Assembly (NCBI RefSeq): GCF_000187245.1
Contig: NC_027860.1
Span: 310,001-374,000, forward strand
Length of the DNA stretch: 64,000 nucleotides
DNA from: Ogataea parapolymorpha DL-1
Taxonomy: Eukaryota; Ascomycota; Pichiomycetes; Pichiales; Pichiaceae
Direction: 5' to 3'
Positions 28,339-37,056 of the stretch are shown here, one piece after another. The notes under the pieces are model-generated. The model did not search any database. It saw only the letters and a program-made list of their open reading frames with translations, and was not told where the DNA came from. Each line of letters begins with the position of its first letter. Position 1 is the first letter of the stretch. The position numbers and the translations under genes were made by a program.

Positions 28339-29355
28339 ATGGTTGTTAATCACGATGATCTTTTCAGACGTTCTACACAATATAGGTTTTGGTCCTTTAC
28401 TCGCCCGCAGCTAGCAGAGTTGCGTATCGTTGCCAACAAAAAAGGAATACAAAAGACCGAAGAGAGGATCAAAGAGTTGGACGATTCTCTACCAGAAACG
28501 AAGTTAGTGAGGGAGAATCAGGACCAGTTCCAGTTTGTCCATCCTGATGAAGAGAAGAGACTCATAAGCTATTACGCACGTCGATGTAAAGAGCTTGCTG
28601 CATTTTTTCATTTGTCTGCTCAAGTCAGGTCGACCGCCATCATGTATCTATACAAATTCTACCTATATCATTCTGTGATGGAATATCATCCAGGAAACAT
28701 CATGCTTACCTGTCTGTTCTTATCTGCAAAGGTTGAAAACCATTTTATAGGAATCAACACCTTTTGCAAGAACATTCCCAAGACAACCCCGGAAGCCATA
28801 CTGAAGAACGAGTATCTTATTTTAGAGACCATGAAATTCTCTCTCCAATGCCACCACCCGTTCCAGCCATTGTATGGTTTTTTCCTCGACATACAACAGA
28901 CACTTCCAAAACTAGACTTCAACAGACTTGGTAAGAACTATGACGGTGCGAGAGAATTGGTCAACGAGAGCTTATTTACTGATTTGCCATTCTTGTACAC
29001 CCCGCCCCAGATAGCGTTGGCCTGCTTGTGGCTATGTGATGATGTATTGGTGGAGAAGTATCTAGCGAAGAAGTTTGGATTGGTCAAGAAGACTGAACAG
29101 GAAAACGAAGATGCATTACAGTACTACAACAAATTAATGGTCATAATACGACATTGTGCAGATGTCGTGCGAAAAGAAGCATTGGATCCGTCCCAAGAAG
29201 AGAGCAAGACAATTTCGGCCAAGATCAAACTGTGCTTGGAACCAATCAGGTTCGGAAGAAAACTTATGAAACAAAATGGGGAACAAGCTGCTAAACGCTC
29301 TGCCAGCATTACTGAGGGAAATGATGAAAAAAGAATCAAATTGGAAACCGAATAA
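28339..29355 (+). CDS. CCL1: Cyclin H-type subunit of TFIIK/TFIIH
   Basis: Ccl1 pairs with the kinase Kin28 (CDK7 type), part of TFIIH, to phosphorylate Ser5 and Ser7 of the RNA polymerase II CTD. The 338-residue protein has the cyclin H N-terminus (STQYRFWSFTRPQLAELR), two cyclin folds at about 80-180 and 185-290 with MYLYKFYLYHSVMEYHPGNIMLTCLFLSAKVEN, and a basic C-terminal tail. Length compares with 393 in S. cerevisiae. The frame starts at a TTG two codons upstream, so the ATG at 28339 is used. Its likely substrate, the Rpb1 CTD, is encoded in this window at 39080, where many position-7 serines are replaced by Gln. Confidence 0.93.
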   Translation: MVVNHDDLFRRSTQYRFWSFTRPQLAELRIVANKKGIQKTEERIKELDDSLPETKLVRENQDQFQFVHPDEEKRLISYYARRCKELAAFFHLSAQVRSTAIMYLYKFYLYHSVMEYHPGNIMLTCLFLSAKVENHFIGINTFCKNIPKTTPEAILKNEYLILETMKFSLQCHHPFQPLYGFFLDIQQTLPKLDFNRLGKNYDGARELVNESLFTDLPFLYTPPQIALACLWLCDDVLVEKYLAKKFGLVKKTEQENEDALQYYNKLMVIIRHCADVVRKEALDPSQEESKTISAKIKLCLEPIRFGRKLMKQNGEQAAKRSASITEGNDEKRIKLETE

Positions 29356-29368
29356 AATTACGATTGAT

Positions 29369-30466
29369 CTATATCTCGTCCGATAAGCTGAGGCTTGCAA
29401 CAATCTTCTCGTTCACAGTTCCCAATTCCAGACATTCTTTTGTGTCCTCGTCCAATTGCACTATGCTTTGGACAAGGTGAGTCGCAGCTCCTCTGGTCAC
29501 GTCCAGCACCGTATCGCCCATTTTAATTGTCACTTTTCCTGACTCATGCACGCGCAGTGTACCAATCACATCCGATGTCGCATCTTTTTCTTGTGAAAGG
29601 TCGTCGTCAATTTCCATTTTTACTTCGTGAGAAGCGCTCTCCACGTTCAATTGTTTCGGAAGTTGCAAAAATAGCATCTCCTCTGCATTTTCCTCAAGTT
29701 GTATCTCATCCAATTTGGTGATGATTGCTCTATAGTCATCCGCTAATCGCGCAGCCTCCTGTTTGCCTTGATAGTCAGTAATAGAAACGTCCGCATTTGC
29801 TTGCTCGTCAGGAATGAATTTGACCGTAGCATCTTCCTCCTGCTTAACCTCCACACTCTGTTCTCTAGACGTCGGCTCTGAGTCAAGAGGCACAGAAACC
29901 TCACGATGAATCTCTGTCTTAATTGTGCTATCTGGGATAGGCTCTTCTCCGTACTCGTAATGCTGATGTCTTTCTGCTCTCACAGGAAAGTATTGTGTAT
30001 CAACATCTTTCCAATCGTACGCCTGGCCTAGATCGATTCGTGCGGTCATGTCATCGTCGCCCTCATCATCTGATTCTGTGTTTCCTTTTGCCTTTTTAGT
30101 AGTTTGTGCTTTGATACTTTGTGCTAGATCATATGTGTCAGCAGATTTCTTCACCATTTTTGTTCCCTTACTCTGCCCCGAATTGGCTAGCGAAACGGTT
30201 CCCATGGCAAGAGGGCCTGCCATCACAACTTTTGTGTTTTGAAGATGCCGCATTCCGGGAGTTCGAGGATTTCTTTGCAAGTTTTTGGCTAGCGATCCCG
30301 GTTTCTTGCTCACCCCTGGGGTGGCCACTGGAACATTGGAATCTCGCTCCTCCTTTGTTCGTCTGGCAACCACTTTAGGTTTGAATTTCAAACTTTGTTT
30401 GGAGGGACCTCCTCCGGAAACATTGCCAGAAGGTCTAGATATAGAGTCCAATCGATTATTGGACAT
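29369..30466 (-). CDS. RPC53: RNA polymerase III subunit C53
   Basis: C53 (POLR3D) forms a TFIIF-like dimer with C37 and acts in Pol III termination and reinitiation. The 365-residue protein has the basic N-terminus (LKFKPKVVARRTKEER), a disordered, charged middle with acidic stretches, and the conserved C-terminal dimerisation domain containing LFLQLPKQLN and IGTLRVHESGKVTIKMGDTVLDVTRG, ending in LGTVNEKIVASLSL. Length is below the 422 of S. cerevisiae C53. It converges on CCL1 with 13 bp between stops and is divergent from SAS10 with 95 bp between starts. Confidence 0.92.
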   Translation of the reverse strand: MSNNRLDSISRPSGNVSGGGPSKQSLKFKPKVVARRTKEERDSNVPVATPGVSKKPGSLAKNLQRNPRTPGMRHLQNTKVVMAGPLAMGTVSLANSGQSKGTKMVKKSADTYDLAQSIKAQTTKKAKGNTESDDEGDDDMTARIDLGQAYDWKDVDTQYFPVRAERHQHYEYGEEPIPDSTIKTEIHREVSVPLDSEPTSREQSVEVKQEEDATVKFIPDEQANADVSITDYQGKQEAARLADDYRAIITKLDEIQLEENAEEMLFLQLPKQLNVESASHEVKMEIDDDLSQEKDATSDVIGTLRVHESGKVTIKMGDTVLDVTRGAATHLVQSIVQLDEDTKECLELGTVNEKIVASLSLSDEI

Positions 30467-30561
30467 AGTCGATTATATACAAAGTTCCTGGATCTTTTAA
30501 AAAAATTTAAAAATCAAGGAAATTTTTCAAAAAAAATTTAAAAAAGTTCAAATTCACCCTC

Positions 30562-32127
30562 ATGCAACAGGATCCCGGATTAGACGAGGTGGATGAGTTC
30601 CACGCAGGCAGGGAAAAGATCCTGCTTGACCAGGCAAATTTTGAAGAGCCAGAGAGTGAAGAGAGCGAACAAGAAGTCTTGGGTTTTGATGAGGACGAAG
30701 ATAGTGAAGAAGAAATCGAACGTTACAAGAAAAAGCTTACGGGCCATGTGGATGAAGACGAGGAGGATTATTTTGGTTCCGAACAAGAACAAGAACAAGA
30801 GGATGAGGAAGAAGGCTGGGGTGGGCGAAATGATTATTATGGAGGAGACGAACTAGAGGAAGAAGAGGATGCAAAGCTCCTCGAAGAGGAAGCACTGAGG
30901 ATCCAAAAGAAACATTTACAAGAATTAAATATGGAGGACTACATGATGGACGATGCTGTTGGAGACTGGGTCAAAGGGGAAGAAGAGACAGAAGAATCTA
31001 AAGATCAGAAACTGGACTTGAATAAACTCGATGAAGCTGGCTTCTCTGAAGTGATGGAAAGCCAATATCCTGAGTTCATTCCGCTTACAAAGGAAGTGAA
31101 GGATCTCAAACCGGTCCTGGATGAGCTCTCGAAAGAAAAGGACACTGACCCGGTTGCAGAACTTCGTTTTAATGCCCTCAGTGCGTACCTGGGCACGATC
31201 GCAACATATTTCGCTCTATTCGGATCGTACCTGAAAAGTGGCGAGCCGTTCAGCATGCGTGATGAACCTATTATGACGGGTATATTGAGCGCTAGAGAGG
31301 TTTGGCGACAGGCACAGAAAAAGAGGGCAAAGACGGTTTCAGAAGCTGAAAATCAAGAGTCTAGCGATCCGGAGGAAGAATTAATAGACCAATACGATGA
31401 CCGCCTGTCGGACGAAGAGGATGAAAGCGAAGTTTCGGAGTCTGGGGACGAAGAGCCGGATGTTCTCGCGGAACGTAAAGTGCGTAAGCTCCGCGCAGTG
31501 GGACCTGAAGATATCGACGAAGTGGACCTCGAGGAAAAGAAGGGCCGCAGACGCACGTTGCGGTTCTATACTTCCAAGATCGACCAGCAGGAAAAGAAGA
31601 AAGATGCCAAGTACCAGGGTGACCAAGATGTTCCATATAAAGAGCGACTATTCGAGAGAAGACAGCGTCTTCTGGAGGAGGCACGGAAACGTGGTGATCG
31701 AGCTAACATCTCGGCTCCTGGTCTCGCTCTTGGAGAAGAAGATTTGGAGGACCAATCATCAGAAAAGCCTGATACGGATTATTATGATAAGGTGAAGTAC
31801 AAAAAGGAACAGTCTAAACAGGAAAGAAAAGAAGCACATGAACTGGCCAAGAAAGCTGCAAGGGATGGAAAACTGGCAGAGATACAGGAGAGCATTGGAG
31901 AAAGCGGGAAGCGCGCGCTCAACTATCAAATCCTCAAAAATCGTGGCCTCACTCCCCATAGGAACAAGGACAACCGTAATGCTCGTGTCAAGAAGAGGAA
32001 GAAGTATGCCAAGGCACAGAAGAAACTTAAGTCTGTGCGTGCAGTGTACAATAAAGACCATGGTCCATACGTTGGTGAGACTACTGGTATCAAGAAGAAC
32101 CTTTCGAAGAGTGTCAAACTCCAATGA
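30562..32127 (+). CDS. SAS10: Small-subunit processome protein Sas10/Utp3
   Basis: A nucleolar component of the U3 snoRNP/small-subunit processome needed for 18S rRNA maturation. The 521-residue protein is very acidic in its first 150 residues, has the Sas10/Utp3/C1D region at about 165-255 (ESQYPEFIPLTKEVKDLKPVLDEL) and ends with the Sas10 C-terminal signature: KRALNYQILKNRGLTPHRNK, RNARVKKRKKYAKAQKKLKS and VYNKDHGPYVGETTGIKKNL. Length compares with 610 in S. cerevisiae. The shared 95-bp promoter with RPC53 joins two genes for ribosome or Pol III output, a plausible co-regulated pair. Confidence 0.94.
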   Translation: MQQDPGLDEVDEFHAGREKILLDQANFEEPESEESEQEVLGFDEDEDSEEEIERYKKKLTGHVDEDEEDYFGSEQEQEQEDEEEGWGGRNDYYGGDELEEEEDAKLLEEEALRIQKKHLQELNMEDYMMDDAVGDWVKGEEETEESKDQKLDLNKLDEAGFSEVMESQYPEFIPLTKEVKDLKPVLDELSKEKDTDPVAELRFNALSAYLGTIATYFALFGSYLKSGEPFSMRDEPIMTGILSAREVWRQAQKKRAKTVSEAENQESSDPEEELIDQYDDRLSDEEDESEVSESGDEEPDVLAERKVRKLRAVGPEDIDEVDLEEKKGRRRTLRFYTSKIDQQEKKKDAKYQGDQDVPYKERLFERRQRLLEEARKRGDRANISAPGLALGEEDLEDQSSEKPDTDYYDKVKYKKEQSKQERKEAHELAKKAARDGKLAEIQESIGESGKRALNYQILKNRGLTPHRNKDNRNARVKKRKKYAKAQKKLKSVRAVYNKDHGPYVGETTGIKKNLSKSVKLQ

Positions 32128-32268
32128 AATTGATCTTATGTATGTCAAAGCAATGCATTTTAATTGGGATATATAGTACCAGTCTCCAAATTTTTATAAA
32201 GCCAGATCCTTAAATTTAAAAGCCCGAATTTATTTAACTTAAATATCTAACTATCTATCCCTTTTCCT

Positions 32269-33576
32269 ATGAACCCCGGGGTGCTCCAAAATGAGCACAT
32301 CTTTGCTAACATGTTACCTGGAAACTGCTCGTCATCTCTAAGAGACAGCGCTTATCAAGAGACCTTCATTCCCTTGACATTTCCTATCGGCGTGCTAAAC
32401 TCGCGCATAGTGCTTTTTCGCTGCCACCGACTCGCAGTACTTAGCGCGGTTCTGCGTGACTTTCAAGATCTCCGCGATATATTAGCATACAAGCCGCTTG
32501 CCATTCGAAATGAGACGGTACTTGCCGTCGGCTGGTTCGAGGCTCAAAAAATGCCCGAGCACATTAGACAGTTGCAGCTACTATTTGGAAACGTTACCGC
32601 AGAGGCTCTCGAACCTTGTTTCATCACAGATCCGACCACTCTGGCAGCAGTTGTTTCACATCATGAGTTCAGGTATCTGGAAGATAGCTATGCAACCGTC
32701 TATGTCTTATGTGACGGAGAGATCATCATGAATAGATTCCGAGATCAGCTCGCTAAATATCTTGGCAAATTTGGTGTCATTACCAGCTTCGAGACAATTC
32801 CTCATCTGCGAAACACGTTCAGGTGTACATTTGATGACATCAGAGCGTCCTTCAAAGCCCGTGCGGTCCCCAAATTTTACATCGACAACGCCTCAATATA
32901 CGTGCGTCCATCTTTAGAAGAGCTTTCTGAAAAACCCGCAGTTAGAGACATAAAAAGCCAGCCTAACCTGCAAGTCATTAATTGGATGACAGGAGACATT
33001 AAATATGCACAAACCGAGCTCACAGAGCAAAACAATGACGAGTGGAAAAAGTGTCAGCATTTGAAATCACGGCGGCCGCTCTCAGGCTCGTTTGGGACTA
33101 GTTACGTCCCTCATGAAAATCAGATAGACATCACAAGGATCCGCTTGGGACAAGATCCACGCAAAACCATCATGATAAGGAATGTTCCGAACAAAATAAA
33201 CCACAATGAGCTCAAAGAGTTTATAGACTTGACGAGCAAAAATCTATATGACTTCCTTTACTTGCGCATTGACTTCGAAAACCATTGCAATGTTGGATAC
33301 GCATTCATTTCTTTCGTGGAGCCAAGACATATTATCAAGTTTTATCTTGAACGAGCCGGAAAGAAATGGAACAAGTTCAACTCAGAGAAAGTTTGCGAGA
33401 TGTCGTACGCAAAAGTGCAGGGCAAAGCCAAACTGATCGACAAGTTTAGGAACTCCAAAATTATGGGAGAACATCCTGGTTATCGACCAAGGCTGTATCA
33501 CACTGACGGGCCTCTCAAAGGAGCTGAAATTAAGTTTCCACCTCCCACAAAACGCGGAGCTCTCCTGGATGACTAG
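32269..33576 (+). CDS. Mei2-like RNA-binding protein
   Basis: A 435-residue protein whose C-terminal RRM (about residues 295-395) is of the Mei2 type: TIMIRNVPNKINHNELKEFID, then YDFLYLRIDFENHCNVGYAF and ISFVEPRHIIKFY, and CEMSYAKVQGKAKLIDKF. In S. pombe Mei2 drives entry into meiosis and sequesters the Mmi1 RNA-elimination machinery. The N-terminal half has weaker RRM-like strands (SRIVLFRCHRLAV, TVLAVGWFEAQ, YATVYVLCDGEI). Mei2 proteins usually have three RRMs and about 700 or more residues, so this is a compact version. S. cerevisiae has no Mei2, to my knowledge. Its target and role in this yeast are unknown. Its stop is 6 bp from the convergent CDC123 stop. Confidence 0.85.
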   Translation: MNPGVLQNEHIFANMLPGNCSSSLRDSAYQETFIPLTFPIGVLNSRIVLFRCHRLAVLSAVLRDFQDLRDILAYKPLAIRNETVLAVGWFEAQKMPEHIRQLQLLFGNVTAEALEPCFITDPTTLAAVVSHHEFRYLEDSYATVYVLCDGEIIMNRFRDQLAKYLGKFGVITSFETIPHLRNTFRCTFDDIRASFKARAVPKFYIDNASIYVRPSLEELSEKPAVRDIKSQPNLQVINWMTGDIKYAQTELTEQNNDEWKKCQHLKSRRPLSGSFGTSYVPHENQIDITRIRLGQDPRKTIMIRNVPNKINHNELKEFIDLTSKNLYDFLYLRIDFENHCNVGYAFISFVEPRHIIKFYLERAGKKWNKFNSEKVCEMSYAKVQGKAKLIDKFRNSKIMGEHPGYRPRLYHTDGPLKGAEIKFPPPTKRGALLDD

Positions 33577-33582
33577 GCGCCA

Positions 33583-34596
33583 TTAATCGCTTTCCTCTGT
33601 CTCGTCACTCTCTTTCGATAACATGGCAGACCAGTTCTGGAGCATTTCCACCATCTTTGACGAATCCATCGAGGCATCAAGTACGTCCCTAGGTACATGG
33701 TTTTGTGAATGGGCCTTAGTCGCAAACCTTCCTGAGTTATGTTGTGTCACAAGGCGAACAACAACGTCATCATCACGAGGAGACATGGTAGCCAATTCGT
33801 TCCAGGTAAACAATAATGAATCCGTTTTTCTCGCAAATGGATTGATGTCGACTAAATACACTTTCGTGAATGGCTTCGGGAGATAAACGTCAAAGACAAA
33901 GCTATTTGATCCAAACTTGGGGAGGAGAACGTCGTCAAAGAAGGTCGCTATTCTTTCAATTAAGGTATCGTGAAGATCCTCCAAAAAAGGATAATAGTTC
34001 AGGTCTCGCTGGGAAATGGCCAACAATTGTCGATCTCGCACAAAGCATCTGAATTCCAGCGAGGGATTAATCTCTTTCCACTCTCGTAAAATCAAATGAT
34101 ACTGTAATTTGTCGGGCACTGAGTCAGCTTCATCAAATGCATGGCTAAGGTCGTGATTAATGTAATCGGATGATTTAAGCAGTAGGTATATATCTGAGGG
34201 TGAGGAACACTTCATGGTTCGCCCAGGAAGTATCCACACGGAATCCTGAGGGGCTGACCAGTTGAGTTTTGGGGCAATGTATTTGAAAGACTTGAATGTT
34301 TCCTGGATCTTCTGGTGAAGGTCCGAAAAACGAGAAGCTGGGTCAGGCCGACTTGGAGGCGTATAGTCCCAATCAGAATCCTTCTGTGGGTTTGGATTTG
34401 ACTTTTCGCCCGGGATCGTGAAATCATCACTCTCCAGATACTCTATAAACTCCTGCGGCAGAGGCAACACCACAGCTCGCGAGTATGCGTGCGCTCCAAA
34501 AAGCGAGTACCAGCTCTCATACGAACAGTTAAGTATGTCGTTTTTGCTGACAATTATATCGTGGAAGACCGCTGGCTTGTGCGAGTTCTCAGGCAT
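33583..34596 (-). CDS. CDC123: eIF2 assembly factor Cdc123
   Basis: Cdc123 is a cytosolic ATP-grasp protein that binds eIF2 gamma and promotes assembly of eIF2, so it couples translation initiation to growth. The 337-residue protein has [23 protein letters not shown], the [12 protein letters not shown] variant segment, [35 protein letters not shown] with ATP-grasp residues, and FVFDVYL and [14 protein letters not shown] near the C-terminus for metal and nucleotide binding. Length compares with 360 in S. cerevisiae. It is divergent from CCT4 with only 53 bp between starts, linking two genes that serve protein synthesis and folding. Confidence 0.94.
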   Translation of the reverse strand: MPENSHKPAVFHDIIVSKNDILNCSYESWYSLFGAHAYSRAVVLPLPQEFIEYLESDDFTIPGEKSNPNPQKDSDWDYTPPSRPDPASRFSDLHQKIQETFKSFKYIAPKLNWSAPQDSVWILPGRTMKCSSPSDIYLLLKSSDYINHDLSHAFDEADSVPDKLQYHLILREWKEINPSLEFRCFVRDRQLLAISQRDLNYYPFLEDLHDTLIERIATFFDDVLLPKFGSNSFVFDVYLPKPFTKVYLVDINPFARKTDSLLFTWNELATMSPRDDDVVVRLVTQHNSGRFATKAHSQNHVPRDVLDASMDSSKMVEMLQNWSAMLSKESDETEESD

Positions 34597-34649
34597 TAAT
34601 TACTAGAAATTTAATATTTTTCCTGGATTTTTTTCAATTTGTTTTCGAC

Positions 34650-36233
34650 ATGTCCAAGGTTCTTCCGTCAAACGCGACATTCAAGAACAAAGAAAAGCCA
34701 CAGGAGGTGCGCAAGGCGAACATTCTGGCTGCAAGAGCAGTGGCAGATGCAATTAGAACATCCTTGGGCCCAAAGGGCATGGACAAGATGATCAAGACCG
34801 GACGTGGCGAGGTGATCATCTCCAACGATGGCCACACCATTCTCAAACATATGGCTGTTCTGCATCCGGCAGCTAAAATGCTGGTTGACTTGTCAGGTGC
34901 ACAGGACGTCGAGGCCGGAGATGGTACGACCTCAGTGGTTGTGATCACGGGAGCCTTGCTTGGAGCGGCAGAGAAGCTCCTGAATAAAGGAATCCACCCG
35001 ACCATCATTTCAGAGGCGTTCACCAAAGCAGCTGGACGGAGTGTGGAGATTCTGCTTGACATGTCACATAAAATCTCGTTGGATGACAGAGACGCGTTGA
35101 TTCGGGCAGCCAACACGTCATTGTCTTCGAAAATTGTTTCTCAGCACTCCTCCTTGTTGGGTCCCTTGGCGGTCGATGCAGTCCTCAAGGTTGTTGGTCC
35201 AGAGGCCAAGAATGTGGATTTGAACGATATCAGATTGATCAAGAAGATCGGAGGCACTATTGATGACACAGAAACAGTGGAAGGCGTTGTTTTGACACAA
35301 AACGTCATCAAGAGCGCTGGAGGACCAACAAGAATGGAGAAGGCCAAGATCGGACTGATCCAATTCCAGCTTTCTCCTCCAAAACCAGACATGGAAAACA
35401 ATATCGTGGTTAATGATTACAGACAAATGGATAAAATACTGAAAGAAGAAAGAGCGTATCTACTCAATATTTGCAAGAAAATCAAGAAAGCCAAGTGCAA
35501 TGTGTTGCTGATCCAAAAGTCTATTCTTAGAGACGCTGTTAATGACCTTGCGTTGCACTTCCTGGCAAAGCTCAACATTTTGGTTGTGAAAGACATCGAG
35601 AGAGACGAGATCGAATTTATCAGCAAGAGTCTTGGATGCAAGCCTATTGCAGACGTCGACTCATTTGTGGAATCTCGCCTGGGAACCGCAGACCTGGTGG
35701 AGGAAGTGGAGTCTTCTGGCTCCAAGATCATCAAAATTACTGGCGTGAAGAATGTCACACAGCCAACTGTTTCTGTGGTGTGCCGCGGCGCCAACAACCA
35801 AATTCTTGACGAGACAGAACGGTCCCTGCACGATGCTTTGTGTGTGGTTCGCTGTTTGGTGAAGGAGAGGGCCTTGATTGCGGGAGGCGGTGCTCCAGAG
35901 ATCGAGGTGTCGCGTACGTTACTCAAGGAGTCTAACCAGTTCTCTGGTGTTGAGCAGTTGTGTTTCCAGGAATTTGCGCTGGCATTGGAAGTGATTCCAA
36001 CTACATTAGCAGAAAACGCGGGAATGAACCCGATCGAGATCGTCACCGACCTCAGAAACAGACACGAGTTGGGCGAGAAAAACGCTGGAATCAGTGTGAG
36101 ACGGTCTGGAGCTACCAATACCTTTGACGAGCACGTGCTTCAGCCTGTCCTTGTCAATACCAGTGCCATTACTCTTGCTGCAGAGACCGTGAAATCGATT
36201 CTGCGTATCGATGACATTTGCTTCAGTAGGTGA
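34650..36233 (+). CDS. CCT4: Cytosolic chaperonin CCT/TRiC subunit delta
   Basis: One of eight subunits of the TRiC chaperonin that folds actin and tubulin. The 527-residue protein shows the group II chaperonin ATP-binding motifs [22 protein letters not shown], and [13 protein letters not shown] near residues 35-95, and the C-terminal [11 protein letters not shown] and [12 protein letters not shown] blocks. The delta-subunit assignment rests on the apical-domain sequence and overall match to Cct4 (528 in S. cerevisiae). It sits divergent to CDC123 and converges on CRD1 with 34 bp between stops. Confidence 0.93.
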   Translation: MSKVLPSNATFKNKEKPQEVRKANILAARAVADAIRTSLGPKGMDKMIKTGRGEVIISNDGHTILKHMAVLHPAAKMLVDLSGAQDVEAGDGTTSVVVITGALLGAAEKLLNKGIHPTIISEAFTKAAGRSVEILLDMSHKISLDDRDALIRAANTSLSSKIVSQHSSLLGPLAVDAVLKVVGPEAKNVDLNDIRLIKKIGGTIDDTETVEGVVLTQNVIKSAGGPTRMEKAKIGLIQFQLSPPKPDMENNIVVNDYRQMDKILKEERAYLLNICKKIKKAKCNVLLIQKSILRDAVNDLALHFLAKLNILVVKDIERDEIEFISKSLGCKPIADVDSFVESRLGTADLVEEVESSGSKIIKITGVKNVTQPTVSVVCRGANNQILDETERSLHDALCVVRCLVKERALIAGGGAPEIEVSRTLLKESNQFSGVEQLCFQEFALALEVIPTTLAENAGMNPIEIVTDLRNRHELGEKNAGISVRRSGATNTFDEHVLQPVLVNTSAITLAAETVKSILRIDDICFSR

Positions 36234-36267
36234 ATATATATAGGTAATTCAGTGTTGAGAATATACT

Positions 36268-37035
36268 CTATTTCCTGGCAATTCTGCGCACTGCGTTTTT
36301 GCTGAATATGTAGGACAACCCGCTCAGCACAGTGGTGGCAGCCACGAGGTACTCCAAACGGTTCGCGCCCAGATCTATAAGTGGACTCAGCATCAGGCCA
36401 CCCAAATATGCCATCTGGAGCGCGGTGTTGATCTTGCTAATTGTTGTAGGGCGCACCTCGACTGTGATCAGCGAGAAGTCCCAATACCGTCGGAATGTTC
36501 TTGGAGCAGGCAACGAAATGTATCGAACCACAATGCCGGCCAGTAGCAGCATTATGTCTCTGCCTAGTATGAGTGCTGCCAAATACAACGGCACCGTACC
36601 AATGTGGGATAGGCAGGCAGTGCATATCACCATGAGTGCCTTGTCTGCCATTGGGTCAATAATTGAGCCGACCTTCGATCGTAGGTTGTAACGTCTGGCA
36701 ATAAACCCGTCAACGAAATCTGTCACACAGGAATATGCAAAAAGACCCAGAGCCCAAGCAGTCTGTCCAGAAACCACCAAATACCCGACAACTGGCGCAG
36801 CAACGAGTCTGGTGAAAGTCAACGCATTGGGGATGGTGTATAGACTTTCACGAATTTCGGATAGTGTAGGAATTGTGGTGCGCTTTTTGTCACTCTTCGC
36901 TCGCACAAATATGGTGCCAGCTGCACTCGACGGGAATCCGAGAATAATCTTCCTGCCAAGAGGACCGCGCACGGCCGCCAATTTGAAAGGTCTCCCAACA
37001 AGTGCAATATTTCCAATACCAGCCCTGATCAGCAT
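36268..37035 (-). CDS. CRD1: Cardiolipin synthase
   Basis: Condenses CDP-diacylglycerol with phosphatidylglycerol to make cardiolipin in the inner mitochondrial membrane. The 255-residue protein has a basic, mostly acid-free N-terminus that fits a matrix presequence, then the CDP-alcohol phosphatidyltransferase motif complete in order: Asp106, Asp109-Gly110, Ala113-Arg114, Gly123, Asp127 and Asp131 (VDGFIARR to GSIIDPMADK). Several hydrophobic segments follow. The YTIPNALTFTRL block before the motif is typical of Crd1. Only 21 bp separate its ATG from that of the divergent BPL1. The CLD1-like hydrolase at 10203 would act downstream on the product. Confidence 0.94.
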   Translation of the reverse strand: MLIRAGIGNIALVGRPFKLAAVRGPLGRKIILGFPSSAAGTIFVRAKSDKKRTTIPTLSEIRESLYTIPNALTFTRLVAAPVVGYLVVSGQTAWALGLFAYSCVTDFVDGFIARRYNLRSKVGSIIDPMADKALMVICTACLSHIGTVPLYLAALILGRDIMLLLAGIVVRYISLPAPRTFRRYWDFSLITVEVRPTTISKINTALQMAYLGGLMLSPLIDLGANRLEYLVAATTVLSGLSYIFSKNAVRRIARK

Positions 37036-37056
37036 TTCTCAACAAAAAATATTTCC

